A stretch of 64,000 bases of DNA from Treponema sp. (GCA_017940255.1 JAGAZB010000054.1:94363-158362), one strand, 5' to 3'. Shown: positions 16,916 to 25,844, counted from the first letter of the stretch. Numbers and translations: made by a program. Notes: generated by a model not told the origin, from the sequence alone.

Positions 16916-17695
16916 TTAGTTTACATTCACAATAGTTTTACAAAGTTTGCACTTCTGACCATTATAAATTGAATCAGAATAGTTCCAGTTGTTAGTATAA
17001 ATCCAGTTTTCAATATTTTCTGTAAGTTCGGTCTGTTCTTTTTTCTTGTTATCAAATCTGGCAATAATGATTTTATCGTCCTGATAGAATACATATGCTG
17101 GGCATAGTAAATCATCCCAGAAGTAATATAAAACAGATTCATTACTTTTTTCTCTATTAAAAGTATTTTCTGAAAGAACCGGAGTTGCAATAACTGTAAA
17201 ACCAGGTAATTTATCTGCAGCAGTAACCTGAGTAACTTTTTCCATCATAAACTCACCTGCAACAGTATAATTTTTTCCGTTATATGCAACTTTTTCATCA
17301 TCTGAAGTGCATGATGTTGCATAAAAATACTGAGAAGATTCTTCATTATCTGCAGTTGGAATCATTCTTTCAGGTTTCTTATCAACAAGCTTTGTAAGAA
17401 TAGTTTTTAATTCTCCATCATCTTTTGAATCCAGAATTTCTGAATAAAAAGAATCCAGAATATCTTCTTTACCAGAAGCTACATAAAAAACCCATGATTT
17501 TTTCAGTTTCTTATCCAAACAAATATAAGTTTTCATCAGCTGATTTTCTAAACCAGTTCCGTTTAATGTTGTAAAACTAGTGTTAAACAAACATGAAACA
17601 AGCTCATAATTGCTGTTTGTGTCTCGTGCACAAAGCGCAGACATTGCGATAAATGCACATCCTAAAATTGTAATAAAACGTTTCATCATCTTCAT
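16916..17695 (-). CDS. Secreted protein of unknown function
   Basis: 259 aa with a clear Sec signal peptide (MKMMKRFITILGCAFIAMSA, cleavage likely after ALCA near residue 23). The mature part is about 236 aa, hydrophilic, with several aromatic-rich beta-like segments and paired cysteines near the end (CKLCKT). No family recognised; probably periplasmic. GAGG lies seven bases before the ATG. It stands alone on the minus strand, after the phosphoesterase-free alpha-galactosidase group. Confidence 0.6.
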   Translation of the reverse strand: MKMMKRFITILGCAFIAMSALCARDTNSNYELVSCLFNTSFTTLNGTGLENQLMKTYICLDKKLKKSWVFYVASGKEDILDSFYSEILDSKDDGELKTILTKLVDKKPERMIPTADNEESSQYFYATSCTSDDEKVAYNGKNYTVAGEFMMEKVTQVTAADKLPGFTVIATPVLSENTFNREKSNESVLYYFWDDLLCPAYVFYQDDKIIIARFDNKKKEQTELTENIENWIYTNNWNYSDSIYNGQKCKLCKTIVNVN

Positions 17696-17754
17696 TTCTA
17701 AACCTCAAAAAAAAATTATATTATAGAAAAATGCAAAGTCAATAGAGAATAAAT

Positions 17755-18198
17755 TCACATATTTTTCATGATTTTTTTCATCGTTTTTATAATTTCTTCT
17801 ATTTCTTTTTTTGAAAGGATTCCAAGATGATTAAAAAACACTCCCTCTTCGTCCAGCTCACAGGCCGGCATAATCCCCCGTTCATAAACCTGGGCAATAT
17901 GATTTGCACAAAGGCGACAGGTGTATAAATCCTTTAAGTTTTTTGCGGCGGATATATCAGGTAAATCAGGCAAACCGCACTCAATTCTTAAAAAATTATG
18001 AATTATACGAGCCGCAGTCTGCCTGTTTAATAACCTCAGAGCTTGTCTTTCATCAATATCTTCAATCCAAAGCCTGAAATGTGCATAATGTAAGGCTTCT
18101 GTCTGGCTCAAATTTTCTTCCTGCTCATTTTGACACTTTTTTCTAAGGTTCAAAAGAAGAAGTACAAAATCGCCAACCGAAAGTCCGTCTTTTTCCAT
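17755..18198 (-). CDS. Small protein with SLH-like sequence pattern
   Basis: 147 aa from the ATG at 18198, which has GGAAAG five bases before it; a TTG eight codons upstream (18222) is possible. No signal peptide. The middle (LNRQTAARIIHNFLR, then LKDLYTCRLCANHIAQVYERGIM) resembles an S-layer-homology repeat: arginine/alanine helix, D-L-x-x-C turn, then an x-I-x-x-V-x-x-x-GI-M helix. SLH repeats normally lie in exported proteins, so the match may be structural only. It begins 29 bases after the alpha-galactosidase stop, in one transcript. Confidence 0.5.
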   Translation of the reverse strand: MEKDGLSVGDFVLLLLNLRKKCQNEQEENLSQTEALHYAHFRLWIEDIDERQALRLLNRQTAARIIHNFLRIECGLPDLPDISAAKNLKDLYTCRLCANHIAQVYERGIMPACELDEEGVFFNHLGILSKKEIEEIIKTMKKIMKNM

Positions 18199-18229
18199 AA
18201 ATACTTTCCAAATACTTTCCAAAATACTT
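18199..18229 (-). repeat. Tandem 11-mer duplicating a Shine-Dalgarno
   Basis: aaatactttcc occurs twice in tandem (18199-18209 and 18210-18220), followed by a partial third unit (18222-18229). On the mRNA each full unit reads GGAAAGTATTT, so two Shine-Dalgarno-like sequences stand in a row upstream of the ATG at 18198. Confidence 0.75.
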
Positions 18230-20027
18230 ATAAAGTATTAGGACTAATTTTGACGGTAACATTTCCGCAGGCTTCAATCTCATTTATAGAAAAGCAGCCG
18301 CCACTTACAATGCATTCCTCATCAGTCCAGAGATTCTTTACGCAAAACGTTTCGGCACAATAAAAGTTTTCAGGAACTTTATTTCCCAGAAACTTCTTAA
18401 TAAGCTCCAGGTTAACTGAAATCTCTTCATTCTTTTTTTCCTGACTCAAATTTATAAAGGAAAGTGCAAGACAGCCATCAGACAGAGGCTTTGCAAGTAC
18501 ATCAATACGGTTACAATCAGTTATATAATCTTTATCCGGACTAATTTTTTTGCCATCCGAAGATTTATAGCTTGTAAAGATTCTTTTAGCTTGGATTCCA
18601 AGTGCATCCTGATTCAAAGCAATTACATTGAAATTAGCAATAATTTTGTAAATTTCATCACCTTTTTTTACCCGCCTTAAATCAAGCCCAAGCATTAAAG
18701 GCGCATTCAGCATACACCACATTGTAAAGTGAGTTTGACACATTTTAATATTAAGGCCATTCATTCCAACCATCAGCATGTCCGGGTCATTCCAGCCTTT
18801 ATCGAGACCAGAAAACTCATCCATAATAACAGCTTTATTATACTGAGAAGTAACACTAGGAGTTCCAGGGTCAGTCCACTCTCCAAAACCGGCATTTCCA
18901 TCTGAACCAACACGGAAAGTAATATCATTTAATATTCGCCAGGAATTTCCAACCTTGTAGCCCCAATTCTGAGGCTGAGTTTTTCCCCACTCGCAAAGCG
19001 AAAGCAAAACATCATTGTCCTCCCTTACCTGTAAAAGCCCCTCCAGCATAGCCGCATAAGAACAAAGCGTATTTTCCTGACGTCTGTGATTCATAAGGCG
19101 AATCGTATTTTTCCCTTTTTTCAGATTAATTTTTACCGGCAGCGATTCTGTAAAAGAAACTTTACTTTCTGTTGCTGGCAGCAAATCATCATAAAAATAC
19201 TGTGTATTTTCCCCAAAATCAGTGGCAATCTGCAGCCATTCCCCTACACCATTTTCGCGGCCAGTAGCATAATTTACAGAAAGATTATATTCCCCATCTT
19301 CCGGTACAGAAAGTTCAAAAACAAGCTCCCCGCTCATAGGTCCCACCGGACTAGTTCCAGTATTCGTACCGTCAAAAGTTCCAATTCCTGTGGCGTAATC
19401 ATCCACAATAGAAGCACCAGAGCCAAAAAGTTCCCCCTCGCAGGCTGTTAAACGTTTTACAAAATCCCCAGAAAAAATAGAAATCCCCTTGATATTGGGA
19501 GCAAAAACATAGCGGGCATTTTCAGGATTAGAAAAAGTTGCATTATCCCAAAGATAGTAGCAGTTATCAATTTTTAAGAAATCTACACCCCAGTCCAGGT
19601 AAGAGCGGGCATCTGTTTTTTCAAATCCGCAGGTTCCCACAGCAGCTCCAGCACAGAGGTTAGTTCCAATATCATTGTACATGCCAAATTTAAGGCCACG
19701 TTCATGTATATAATCAGAAAGTGATTTAAAACCACCCGGAAATTTTACAGGTTCATTGGCAAGTTTTCCATCTTCTCTTTCTGATTTATAACAACCATCA
19801 TCCAAAACAAGATACTTGTAGCCAATTTTATCCAAACCAAGTTCCACAATTGCATCAGCCATTGCTTTTGTTAAAGTTTCTGTATTTCCGCTTCCAAAAG
19901 CGTTCCAGCTGTTCCAGCCCATTGCAGGCAAACGCCCCTTTTTATTTCCAGGAAAAGCTTTACCATTTGTAAAAGAATCAAAACGGTATTTATTATCTTT
20001 TATCTTTGCAGGTTCTTTAGGTATCAT
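18228..20027 (-). CDS. GH27 alpha-galactosidase with inserted carbohydrate-binding-like module
   Basis: Hydrolyses terminal alpha-galactosides, 599 aa. Catalytic barrel: LPAMGWNSWNAFG (about 33-45), YLVLDDGCY, FGMYNDIG, nucleophile D154 in FLKIDNCY; acid/base probably D368 in the R-x-x-x-D pattern (WRILND), then GWNDPDMLMVG and MWCMLNAPLMLGLDLR. Between D154 and the normally adjacent strand LLSLCEWGKTQPQNWG (about 341-356) lie about 170 extra residues (about 165-335), including a beta-sandwich-like FELSVPEDGEYNLSVNYATG, typical of CBM35/CBM6-type modules. No signal peptide, so cytoplasmic action on imported oligosaccharides. GGGAG precedes the ATG. Confidence 0.9.
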   Translation of the reverse strand: MIPKEPAKIKDNKYRFDSFTNGKAFPGNKKGRLPAMGWNSWNAFGSGNTETLTKAMADAIVELGLDKIGYKYLVLDDGCYKSEREDGKLANEPVKFPGGFKSLSDYIHERGLKFGMYNDIGTNLCAGAAVGTCGFEKTDARSYLDWGVDFLKIDNCYYLWDNATFSNPENARYVFAPNIKGISIFSGDFVKRLTACEGELFGSGASIVDDYATGIGTFDGTNTGTSPVGPMSGELVFELSVPEDGEYNLSVNYATGRENGVGEWLQIATDFGENTQYFYDDLLPATESKVSFTESLPVKINLKKGKNTIRLMNHRRQENTLCSYAAMLEGLLQVREDNDVLLSLCEWGKTQPQNWGYKVGNSWRILNDITFRVGSDGNAGFGEWTDPGTPSVTSQYNKAVIMDEFSGLDKGWNDPDMLMVGMNGLNIKMCQTHFTMWCMLNAPLMLGLDLRRVKKGDEIYKIIANFNVIALNQDALGIQAKRIFTSYKSSDGKKISPDKDYITDCNRIDVLAKPLSDGCLALSFINLSQEKKNEEISVNLELIKKFLGNKVPENFYCAETFCVKNLWTDEECIVSGGCFSINEIEACGNVTVKISPNTL

Positions 20028-20043
20028 TTTTATATTCTCCCAT

Positions 20044-20073
20044 AAAAAAAGGCTTCCCGAAGGAAGCCTTTTT
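20044..20073 (-). terminator. Rho-independent terminator after rpmE
   Basis: Stem ggcttcc/ggaagcc (20051-20057/20062-20068) with a CGAA loop, preceded by an A-run that gives a T-run on the minus strand. It begins within ten bases of the rpmE stop codon. Confidence 0.85.
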
Positions 20074-20074
20074 G

Positions 20075-20281
20075 CTAGTTATTTTTAATTCCGTAGCGCT
20101 TGTTAAAGCGATCGATACGACCTGCAGTATCAACAAGCTTCTGCTTACCAGTATAGAATGGGTGGCAAGCTGAACAAATTTCAACGTGAATGTTTTCAAC
20201 AGTTGAACGTGTTTCAATTACATTACCGCAAACGCAAGTAATCTTTGTAAGTTTGTAGTCTGGGTGAATTCCCTTTTTCAT
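20075..20281 (-). CDS. rpmE: 50S ribosomal protein L31, zinc-binding type
   Basis: 68-aa large-subunit protein. Four cysteines at 16, 18, 36 and 39 (TCVCGN and [12 protein letters not shown]) form the zinc site of the C+ form, as opposed to the zinc-free form made under zinc limitation. The tail [16 protein letters not shown] is standard. AGGAG lies seven bases before the ATG. Monocistronic with its own terminator. An in-frame-looking 66-aa frame on the same strand is only a shadow. Confidence 0.97.
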   Translation of the reverse strand: MKKGIHPDYKLTKITCVCGNVIETRSTVENIHVEICSACHPFYTGKQKLVDTAGRIDRFNKRYGIKNN

Positions 20282-20447
20282 TGTATAACTCCTATAATCT
20301 TGCCCGATATTACGCCCGGCTGCCCCTAGCTCGCCCCCAAAAGGACATCTATCATTCCGCTACCGTCAACAAATTATAAAATAATATCACAAGATAAAAA
20401 TGTTCGATAATTTTATACAAAAACCACAATCAGGTCAATAGCACCTT

Positions 20448-20909
20448 TTAGTATGAGGCGTTATTAATAGCAACCTTAATTGCATCTTCTGTTGTAAGGC
20501 TTGCTGTTGAAGAATCCATCAATACAACATCACCTTCAATTACAATGCGGGCTGGTGCAAGAATATGGAATGTAATGGCATTAAGCAGGTAAGATAAAGG
20601 TCCAACGTAATATCTAATCTCTACGTTTACAGCAGCATTTCCACCCATTTTATTTACTTCATTCCAGATAATTCCAGGAACTTTGTCTGCCATAGCAGAA
20701 GCTGAAATATTAAACAAGTTTTCACCACCAGAAGTACCAAAAAGCTCAATAACTGTTTTTCCTTCATGAAAGTGCCCCAAAACCTGCATATTACCGCTCT
20801 TAGGCATAAAAGACAAACCTTCAGCCTTAAAAGTAGTACAACCAACTGTCATAAACAAAGCAAGAACTGATAAAATCAATCCAAACTTCAACCCAATGTG
20901 TTTTTTCAT
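20448..20909 (-). CDS. Predicted lipoprotein, unknown function
   Basis: 153 aa. Signal peptide with a spirochaete-type lipobox (LFMTVGC, Cys24), then about 130 residues with beta-rich text (MQVLGHFHEGKTVIELFG) and a region NKMGGNAAVNVEIRYYVGP resembling the small secreted proteins with a YbjQ/heavy-metal-like fold; that resemblance is weak. The end VIEGDVVLMDSS looks like a strand-rich core. Preceded by a good promoter (20963-20990) and a TATGGAGATG-like Shine-Dalgarno region. Anchoring in the inner or outer membrane cannot be decided. Confidence 0.6.
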   Translation of the reverse strand: MKKHIGLKFGLILSVLALFMTVGCTTFKAEGLSFMPKSGNMQVLGHFHEGKTVIELFGTSGGENLFNISASAMADKVPGIIWNEVNKMGGNAAVNVEIRYYVGPLSYLLNAITFHILAPARIVIEGDVVLMDSSTASLTTEDAIKVAINNASY

Positions 20910-20962
20910 AAAACATCTCCTATGCAGAGCCTCTATCGGCCCCCAATTTTTTTAGTGCAATA

Positions 20963-20990
20963 ATTATAAAAAAAAAAAACGGTTTGGCAA
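20963..20990 (-). promoter_or_regulatory. Promoter of the 153-aa lipoprotein gene
   Basis: TTGCCA (20985-20990), 16-base spacer that is mostly a T-run on the coding strand, TATAAT (20963-20968). The homopolymer spacer could vary in length by slippage. Confidence 0.55.
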
Positions 20991-21010
20991 GAAAAAATTG
21001 CCTAAATGCA

Positions 21011-21045
21011 TAAAAAAAAAATGGCCGCACCTTTTAAGTGTGGCC
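21011..21045 (-). terminator. Rho-independent terminator after the 121-aa lipoprotein
   Basis: Stem ggccgcac/gtgtggcc (21023-21030/21038-21045), one G-T pair, with an A-run at 21012-21021 giving the minus-strand T-run. Confidence 0.8.
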
Positions 21046-21066
21046 TGGAACATTACTCTATTTATC

Positions 21067-21432
21067 TTATTGCCATGTTTTTGTAATTACAATCTTGCCT
21101 GAATCATCAAGAGTTAATGTAAATACGTAAGTCTGATTTGTAACAGTAAGAGTCTGCTTAAGTTCTGCATAATCATTTGGACTTGAATCTGCTAATCTGA
21201 AATAAACATGGAGATTGTTATCAACACCCACACCAATTTCTTCCGTCCAATCATTACTATCATACTGACTCAATTCATTTTTAGAACATGTAGTAATCAA
21301 AGAATCTGTACTGTGGTAAACGGTTTTTCCAGTAGCATTTACAACTGAATACTTAACAGTTTCATTGAGTCCACACGAAAACAGCATCATTACAGAAGCT
21401 GCAATCAATCCAATTAAAAATCTTTTTTTCAT
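21067..21432 (-). CDS. Small predicted lipoprotein, unknown function
   Basis: 121 aa. Signal peptide ending in a lipobox (SVMMLFSC, Cys20), then about 100 residues with alternating strand-like text (VKYSVVNATGKTVYHS, YAELKQTLTVTNQTYVFTLT). No family recognised. AGGAGGA precedes the ATG. Its 5' region holds an inverted repeat (21439-21450/21477-21488) that flanks a TATACT -10 box. Own terminator downstream; an isolated gene between a lipoprotein gene and rho. Confidence 0.55.
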   Translation of the reverse strand: MKKRFLIGLIAASVMMLFSCGLNETVKYSVVNATGKTVYHSTDSLITTCSKNELSQYDSNDWTEEIGVGVDNNLHVYFRLADSSPNDYAELKQTLTVTNQTYVFTLTLDDSGKIVITKTWQ

Positions 21433-21438
21433 AAAAAA

Positions 21439-21488
21439 AATCCTCCTGAGTTTTCATTTCTGAAAATAGTATAGCACTCAGAAGGATT
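21439..21488 (-). promoter_or_regulatory. Inverted repeat around the -10 box and Shine-Dalgarno of the 121-aa lipoprotein gene
   Basis: aatcctcctgag (21439-21450) and ctcagaaggatt (21477-21488) pair with one mismatch across a 26-base gap. The proximal arm contains AGGAGGA; the gap contains TATACT. It could be an operator or, if transcription starts further upstream, a hairpin hiding the ribosome site. Confidence 0.4.
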
Positions 21489-21515
21489 GTTCAGTTGGGA
21501 GAAAACTCCCTTTTT

Positions 21516-23279
21516 TTACTCTATTCCAGCAGTTCCTGCGTTCATACTTGCAAGGAAGGCTTCGTTTGTCTTAGACTTTTTCATTCGGTCAAGAATAAGC
21601 TCTGTAATTTCTACGTCTTCCATTGGGTTCAAAACCTTTCGCAAAATCCACATTTTCTGAAGTTCACTTTCAGAAAGAAGAAGTTCTTCCTTACGTGTAC
21701 CAGACTTCTTAATGTTGATTGCAGGGAAGAGACGGCGCTCTGCAAGCTTGCGATCCAGGTCAATTTCGCTGTTACCAGTTCCCTTGAACTCTTCAAAAAT
21801 AACTTCATCCATGCGCGAACCAGTTTCAATCAAAGCTGTAGAGATGATTGTTAAAGAACCGCCCTCTTCTACATTGCGGGCAGCACCAAAGAATCGTTTT
21901 GGCTTAAAGAGAGCATTAGAATCAACACCACCAGAAAGAACCTTGCCGGAAGTCTGAACTGTCTGGTTATAAGCACGGGCAAGACGAGTAATTGAGTCAA
22001 GCAGAATTACAACATCGCGTTTATGTTCAACAAGACGCTTTGCCTTTTCCAGAACCATTTCTGCAACCTGAACGTGGCGGGTAGCCTGCTCATCAAAAGT
22101 AGAAGAAATAACTTCACCCTTAATAGCACGCTCCATTTCTGTAACTTCCTCTGGACGTTCATCAATCAAAAGCACAATAAGATATACTTCAGGATTGTTT
22201 GTTGTAATGGCATTTGCAATCTTCTGCATCAAAATTGTTTTACCAGCTTTTGGAGGAGCTACAATCAAAAGACGCTGACCTTTACCGATAGGCGCAAACA
22301 AATCTACAATACGAGTAGAAACTTCTGTAGAAACAGTTTCCAGACGGAGTTTTTCATCTGGATAAAGTGGTGTAAGGTTTTCAAAAGGAACACGTGTCTG
22401 AGCAACACGAGGTTCGTCGTAGTTTACACTTTCAATTCGCAGCAAAGCAAAGAAACGCTCTCCTTCCTTAGGCGAACGGGTCTGACCATAAACTGTATCT
22501 CCAGTTTTAAGGTTGAATAAACGAATCTGACTTGGACTGATATAAATATCATCAGGACCAGGAAGGTAAGAGTTCTGTGGACTTCGCAAGAAACCGTATC
22601 CATCAGGAAGAATTTCCAGGGCACCAGAAGCAAAAATAATTCCACCGTGTTCTGTGTGAGCCTTAAGAATTACAAAAATCAAATCCTGCTTTTTCATTGG
22701 AGCCAGATCGTCTTCTGTAAATCCAAACTGAACTGCCATTTCACGCAGTTCCGGCATACTCTTAAGAGTAAGATCGTTAATAAGCAGGCGTGGTCTGTTT
22801 TCATTATCTTCACTTGCCGCAGACATTTCCTGAGCCATTGCTTCACTCATTTCTGCAGATGGAGTTGGATAAGAAGCTCTTGCTCCATAAGGGCGTTTTG
22901 GTCCCTGATTTCTTCTGTAATTATTTCTGTTTTGGTAATTCTGATTAGGTCTTCTGTATCCACCACGTTCCTGTGGATGTTCAGGAAGTTCAGTCTGCTG
23001 TTCTTCGGAAGGATTTGCGCTAGCGGCAGGAGTTGCAGAAGCATCATTACTTTCTTCTGCTTTTTTTACAATTCGTCTTCGTCTTACAACCGGTTTTGCT
23101 GTTTCACCGGATTCCTGTTCTGCAGGAATGGCTTCTGAATTTTCCGTTGATTCTGCTGCAGGGGCTGGATTTTCTACATTTGCATTTTCTGCCGGTGCAT
23201 CAAAATCTAAAGTTGCCTGATTTTCCATTGATTCAGACGCAACATCTTCATCATGCGGCTTTCTTCTTAAAGGTGCCAT
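21516..23279 (-). CDS. rho: Transcription termination factor Rho with long disordered N-terminus
   Basis: Hexameric RNA-dependent ATPase that ends transcription, 587 aa (E. coli Rho is 419). Residues 1 to about 165 are disordered: acidic, Ala/Pro/Glu-rich, then Arg/Asn/Tyr-rich ([18 protein letters not shown]). Rho N-domain from about 168 ([17 protein letters not shown]), cold-shock RNA-binding domain with the RNP motif DGYGFLRSP, Walker A PPKAGKT, Walker B region [15 protein letters not shown], and R-loop [15 protein letters not shown]. Extra N-terminal inserts of this kind occur in several phyla and add RNA-binding surface. Monocistronic, with a near-consensus promoter and about 120-base leader. 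Confidence 0.97.
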   Translation of the reverse strand: MAPLRRKPHDEDVASESMENQATLDFDAPAENANVENPAPAAESTENSEAIPAEQESGETAKPVVRRRRIVKKAEESNDASATPAASANPSEEQQTELPEHPQERGGYRRPNQNYQNRNNYRRNQGPKRPYGARASYPTPSAEMSEAMAQEMSAASEDNENRPRLLINDLTLKSMPELREMAVQFGFTEDDLAPMKKQDLIFVILKAHTEHGGIIFASGALEILPDGYGFLRSPQNSYLPGPDDIYISPSQIRLFNLKTGDTVYGQTRSPKEGERFFALLRIESVNYDEPRVAQTRVPFENLTPLYPDEKLRLETVSTEVSTRIVDLFAPIGKGQRLLIVAPPKAGKTILMQKIANAITTNNPEVYLIVLLIDERPEEVTEMERAIKGEVISSTFDEQATRHVQVAEMVLEKAKRLVEHKRDVVILLDSITRLARAYNQTVQTSGKVLSGGVDSNALFKPKRFFGAARNVEEGGSLTIISTALIETGSRMDEVIFEEFKGTGNSEIDLDRKLAERRLFPAINIKKSGTRKEELLLSESELQKMWILRKVLNPMEDVEITELILDRMKKSKTNEAFLASMNAGTAGIE

Positions 23280-23405
23280 GAGTAATTACTCCATAAAAAT
23301 AAAATTTTATTGATTTTCATATTAATTTTTCAAGATTTATAAAAATGAGGGGAAAGAATGCTTCAAAAAAGGCACTGTCCTAAATATAATCCCTTTAGTT
23401 GTTTT

Positions 23406-23435
23406 ATTATATCTTTTATTTCCTAAAGATGTCAA
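23406..23435 (-). promoter_or_regulatory. Promoter of rho
   Basis: TTGACA (23430-23435), 18-base spacer, TATAAT (23406-23411): both boxes match consensus. It gives a leader of roughly 120 bases before the rho ATG at 23279; autoregulation through such a leader is common for rho, but no specific site is seen. Confidence 0.75.
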
Positions 23436-23470
23436 TTGATATTATTAACAAATTATTATAATGAATCCTC

Positions 23471-23899
23471 TTATTTTACAACATCAGAATGTACAAGCAT
23501 TGCTTTTTTATATTCATCAGAAGCAACAGAAAATAAGTCTACATCCGGTTCTTCTTCAAGCATTGTAACCTGACCGTTATATTCAACATTATTAGCAATT
23601 CTAATTCTTGCAGTTGTTATATCACTTTCAACAATACTTCCAGAACAAATTTCTACTCTTTCAGCCGCATTCATATTACCCTTAATTGTTCCAGAAATAA
23701 CAATAGAATTTACATCAATTTTGTCTACCGTACAAACAGCTTTTTTTGCAACCTGAAGATCACCCTCAGGCGCATTTATTGTTCCGTTAAATTTTCCGGT
23801 AATCACAAGTCTGTCTTTAAATTCAAGAAGTCCGTCAAATTCTGTTTCTGCACCAAAAACAGTTATATTTCTTTTTTCAGACTCATTTCTTTCTGCCAT
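23471..23899 (-). CDS. Bactofilin-family cytoskeletal protein
   Basis: 142 aa from the ATG at 23899, which has AGAGG six bases before it; the frame continues 11 codons upstream without support. The bactofilin beta-helix spans about 15-120, with repeated hydrophobic turns (FDGLLEFKDRLVITGKFNG, then VDKIDVNSIVISGTIKGNM). Bactofilins polymerise without nucleotide and scaffold peptidoglycan enzymes or set cell shape; in spirochaetes they are linked to helical shape. Lies 11 bases after lnt in the HU-lnt-bactofilin run. A second bactofilin lies at 59250. Confidence 0.85.
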   Translation of the reverse strand: MAERNESEKRNITVFGAETEFDGLLEFKDRLVITGKFNGTINAPEGDLQVAKKAVCTVDKIDVNSIVISGTIKGNMNAAERVEICSGSIVESDITTARIRIANNVEYNGQVTMLEEEPDVDLFSVASDEYKKAMLVHSDVVK

Positions 23900-23910
23900 G
23901 TAAACCTCTA

Positions 23911-25479
23911 TTATTTTTTTTTGATTATACACACAATTCCTTTGATTATCAATAATCCTAAGGATAAGAAAACTTCCATAATGCCGGCGTAATCACCATA
24001 GCGGGTATAAAAAGTTAATTTATTTTCTGATGATGAAGAAATCACAGGAACCTTACCAGCCACATAGCCTTGTGTAAAAGCTTTTACTTCACCCGTTATT
24101 TTTCCATATTGATTAATAACACAGGTCTGCCCGCTTGATGTACTTCTAACAGAAGGCACCCGATTTTCTACCGAGCGAAAAACCGCCATAGACAAATGCT
24201 GCTTCTGACAAGCAAGACTTTCAGACCAGGAATCATTAGAAAGATTAAAAAAAGCTCTGGCTCCATTTTTTACAAAGTGTCTGCAATCATTCCCAAAAGT
24301 GTCTTCAAAACAAATTGGTGTAGAAAATGCTAAATTCCTTTCATTAAAAACGGTATACTGGCTGCCCTTTTCCCAAAAATGTGTATTTGCTTTTAACAGT
24401 GCATCATAAATGTGAGGAAAAACTTTTTTGTAAGGAAAGCTTTCAGAAATCGGTACAAGATGTATTTTACTATACCTTTCAGGCTCGGGAGGAATTACAT
24501 TTTCCCGGGGAATAAAGACCATTGCATCATTATAAATCTTCTTTTCTTCCAGATATTCTTCATGTGCATTTCCAATTACAAAAATGCAATCTTTACTATT
24601 CATGTAATCTAAAAGAGAAAGCACCAGTTTAAGTCTTCCCATATCTTCCATAGAATAAAAATGATGAATAATAGACGGAGCAACTGCGGTTTCGGGCCAG
24701 ATTACAAAATCAGTTTCAGGATTTTCTTTCAAAGCCTTTTCTGTAAGATTTATAAGATTATCTATATTTTTTTGATGTTCACTAAGGCCGTTTTTCCAGG
24801 GACTTTCGTTATTCTGAACAGCAATAACATTTTTATATTCAAAATTTTTTCCAGATTTTTCTACAATTACTCCAAAAACTGCATTTAGCGTAAAAAGAAA
24901 AATCCATATTCCGCCGGCAACCATCCGCTTTCTTTTATTTAAAAACAAAGAAAAGATGTAAAACGAAGGAAACAAAACCAGAAGATTTAAACCAAAGACT
25001 CCCAAAATAGAAGCACTTTGAATAAAAGGTCTGAATTTCCATAAAGCATAGGCAGAGGTCCCATAAGAAAAACCTAAAAATCCAAGCGACTTCAAATACT
25101 CAAAGGCGGACACAAAAAGAAAGGAAACAATCCAGGAATACTCCTTGAAGAGAAGTTCTGAAATTTTCAGGCCCGTTAGAAGTAAGGCATATAAAAAGAA
25201 GTATAAAAGGCAAACTAAAATAAGAGTTATAAAATGATAATTTACAAGCCAGTAAGCAAAAAGAAGATAACTTAGTGCTCCAAAAAGCCCGCCGTAAATC
25301 CACAGACTTTTTAAAGAACCCCTATGAACCAAAATTAATATTGGAAAATAAAGAAAAAAAACTAAAAGCCCCAAGCCATCTGAAAAAATAAAATTTGGGT
25401 GGGCAAGAAAAAAACACACAGAAGCTGCCAGTACCAGCATTAAATTTTGAAGTATTGGTAGTGCAGTTTTTTCCTTCAT
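23911..25479 (-). CDS. lnt: Apolipoprotein N-acyltransferase
   Basis: Inner-membrane enzyme that adds the third acyl chain to lipoproteins, 522 aa. N-terminal half hydrophobic (about six to seven helices to residue 220), then a periplasmic nitrilase domain: catalytic Glu in VIWPETAVAPS, Lys region YSKIHLVPISESFPY, and catalytic Cys in TPICFEDTFG. A last helix near 495-515 precedes IIKKK. Follows the HU gene by only three bases. Fits the window's several predicted lipoproteins. Confidence 0.92.
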   Translation of the reverse strand: MKEKTALPILQNLMLVLAASVCFFLAHPNFIFSDGLGLLVFFLYFPILILVHRGSLKSLWIYGGLFGALSYLLFAYWLVNYHFITLILVCLLYFFLYALLLTGLKISELLFKEYSWIVSFLFVSAFEYLKSLGFLGFSYGTSAYALWKFRPFIQSASILGVFGLNLLVLFPSFYIFSLFLNKRKRMVAGGIWIFLFTLNAVFGVIVEKSGKNFEYKNVIAVQNNESPWKNGLSEHQKNIDNLINLTEKALKENPETDFVIWPETAVAPSIIHHFYSMEDMGRLKLVLSLLDYMNSKDCIFVIGNAHEEYLEEKKIYNDAMVFIPRENVIPPEPERYSKIHLVPISESFPYKKVFPHIYDALLKANTHFWEKGSQYTVFNERNLAFSTPICFEDTFGNDCRHFVKNGARAFFNLSNDSWSESLACQKQHLSMAVFRSVENRVPSVRSTSSGQTCVINQYGKITGEVKAFTQGYVAGKVPVISSSSENKLTFYTRYGDYAGIMEVFLSLGLLIIKGIVCIIKKK

Positions 25480-25482
25480 ATC

Positions 25483-25794
25483 CTAGTCCTTTTTTTGAGG
25501 AGTAAGTTTCAAAAGATTATTTTTTAACTCCTGACCAGCACGAAAAGCCGCAACATAATGAGGGGCAACTGTTAAAGTTTCTCCAGTTCTAGGATTTCTT
25601 GCAACCTTTCTTCCCTTTCTAAGACGTGCTTCAAAAGTGCCGAATCCACGTAATTCAATCGTGTTCCCCTTTTCCATCTGTCCCTTAAGCTGGCAAAGAA
25701 GTTCATCTATAACATTTGCAATAACCTTACGGTCAATATCACTACTTTCGTAGATACTTTCTACCAAATCGTTTTTAGTAACTTTTTCTGACAT
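25483..25794 (-). CDS. HU/IHF-family DNA-binding protein
   Basis: Nucleoid-associated dimeric protein, 103 aa. Starts at the ATG at 25794 (MSEKVTKNDLVESIYES) with AAGAG upstream; the frame extends 13 codons further. The signature GFGTFEARLRKGRKVARNP is the DNA-bending arm, followed by VAPHYVAAFRAGQEL. Slightly longer than HU by a C-terminal tail (NNLLKLTPQKKD). Upstream of lnt in the same direction; the rpsT terminator stands just upstream. Confidence 0.92.
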   Translation of the reverse strand: MSEKVTKNDLVESIYESSDIDRKVIANVIDELLCQLKGQMEKGNTIELRGFGTFEARLRKGRKVARNPRTGETLTVAPHYVAAFRAGQELKNNLLKLTPQKKD

Positions 25795-25811
25795 ACACAA
25801 CTCTTTATTAC

Positions 25812-25844
25812 AAAAAAAAACCAGTTGAAACAATGTCCAACTGG
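25812..25844 (-). terminator. Rho-independent terminator after rpsT
   Basis: Stem ccagttg/caactgg (25821-25827/25838-25844) with the A-run 25812-25820 giving a minus-strand T-run. It lies between rpsT and the HU gene. Confidence 0.85.

Noticed and set aside
18228..20027. Frameshift or two fused genes in the alpha-galactosidase
   Set aside because: The reading frame is continuous and barrel motifs resume in order after the extra segment, so it is an insertion module, not a broken gene.
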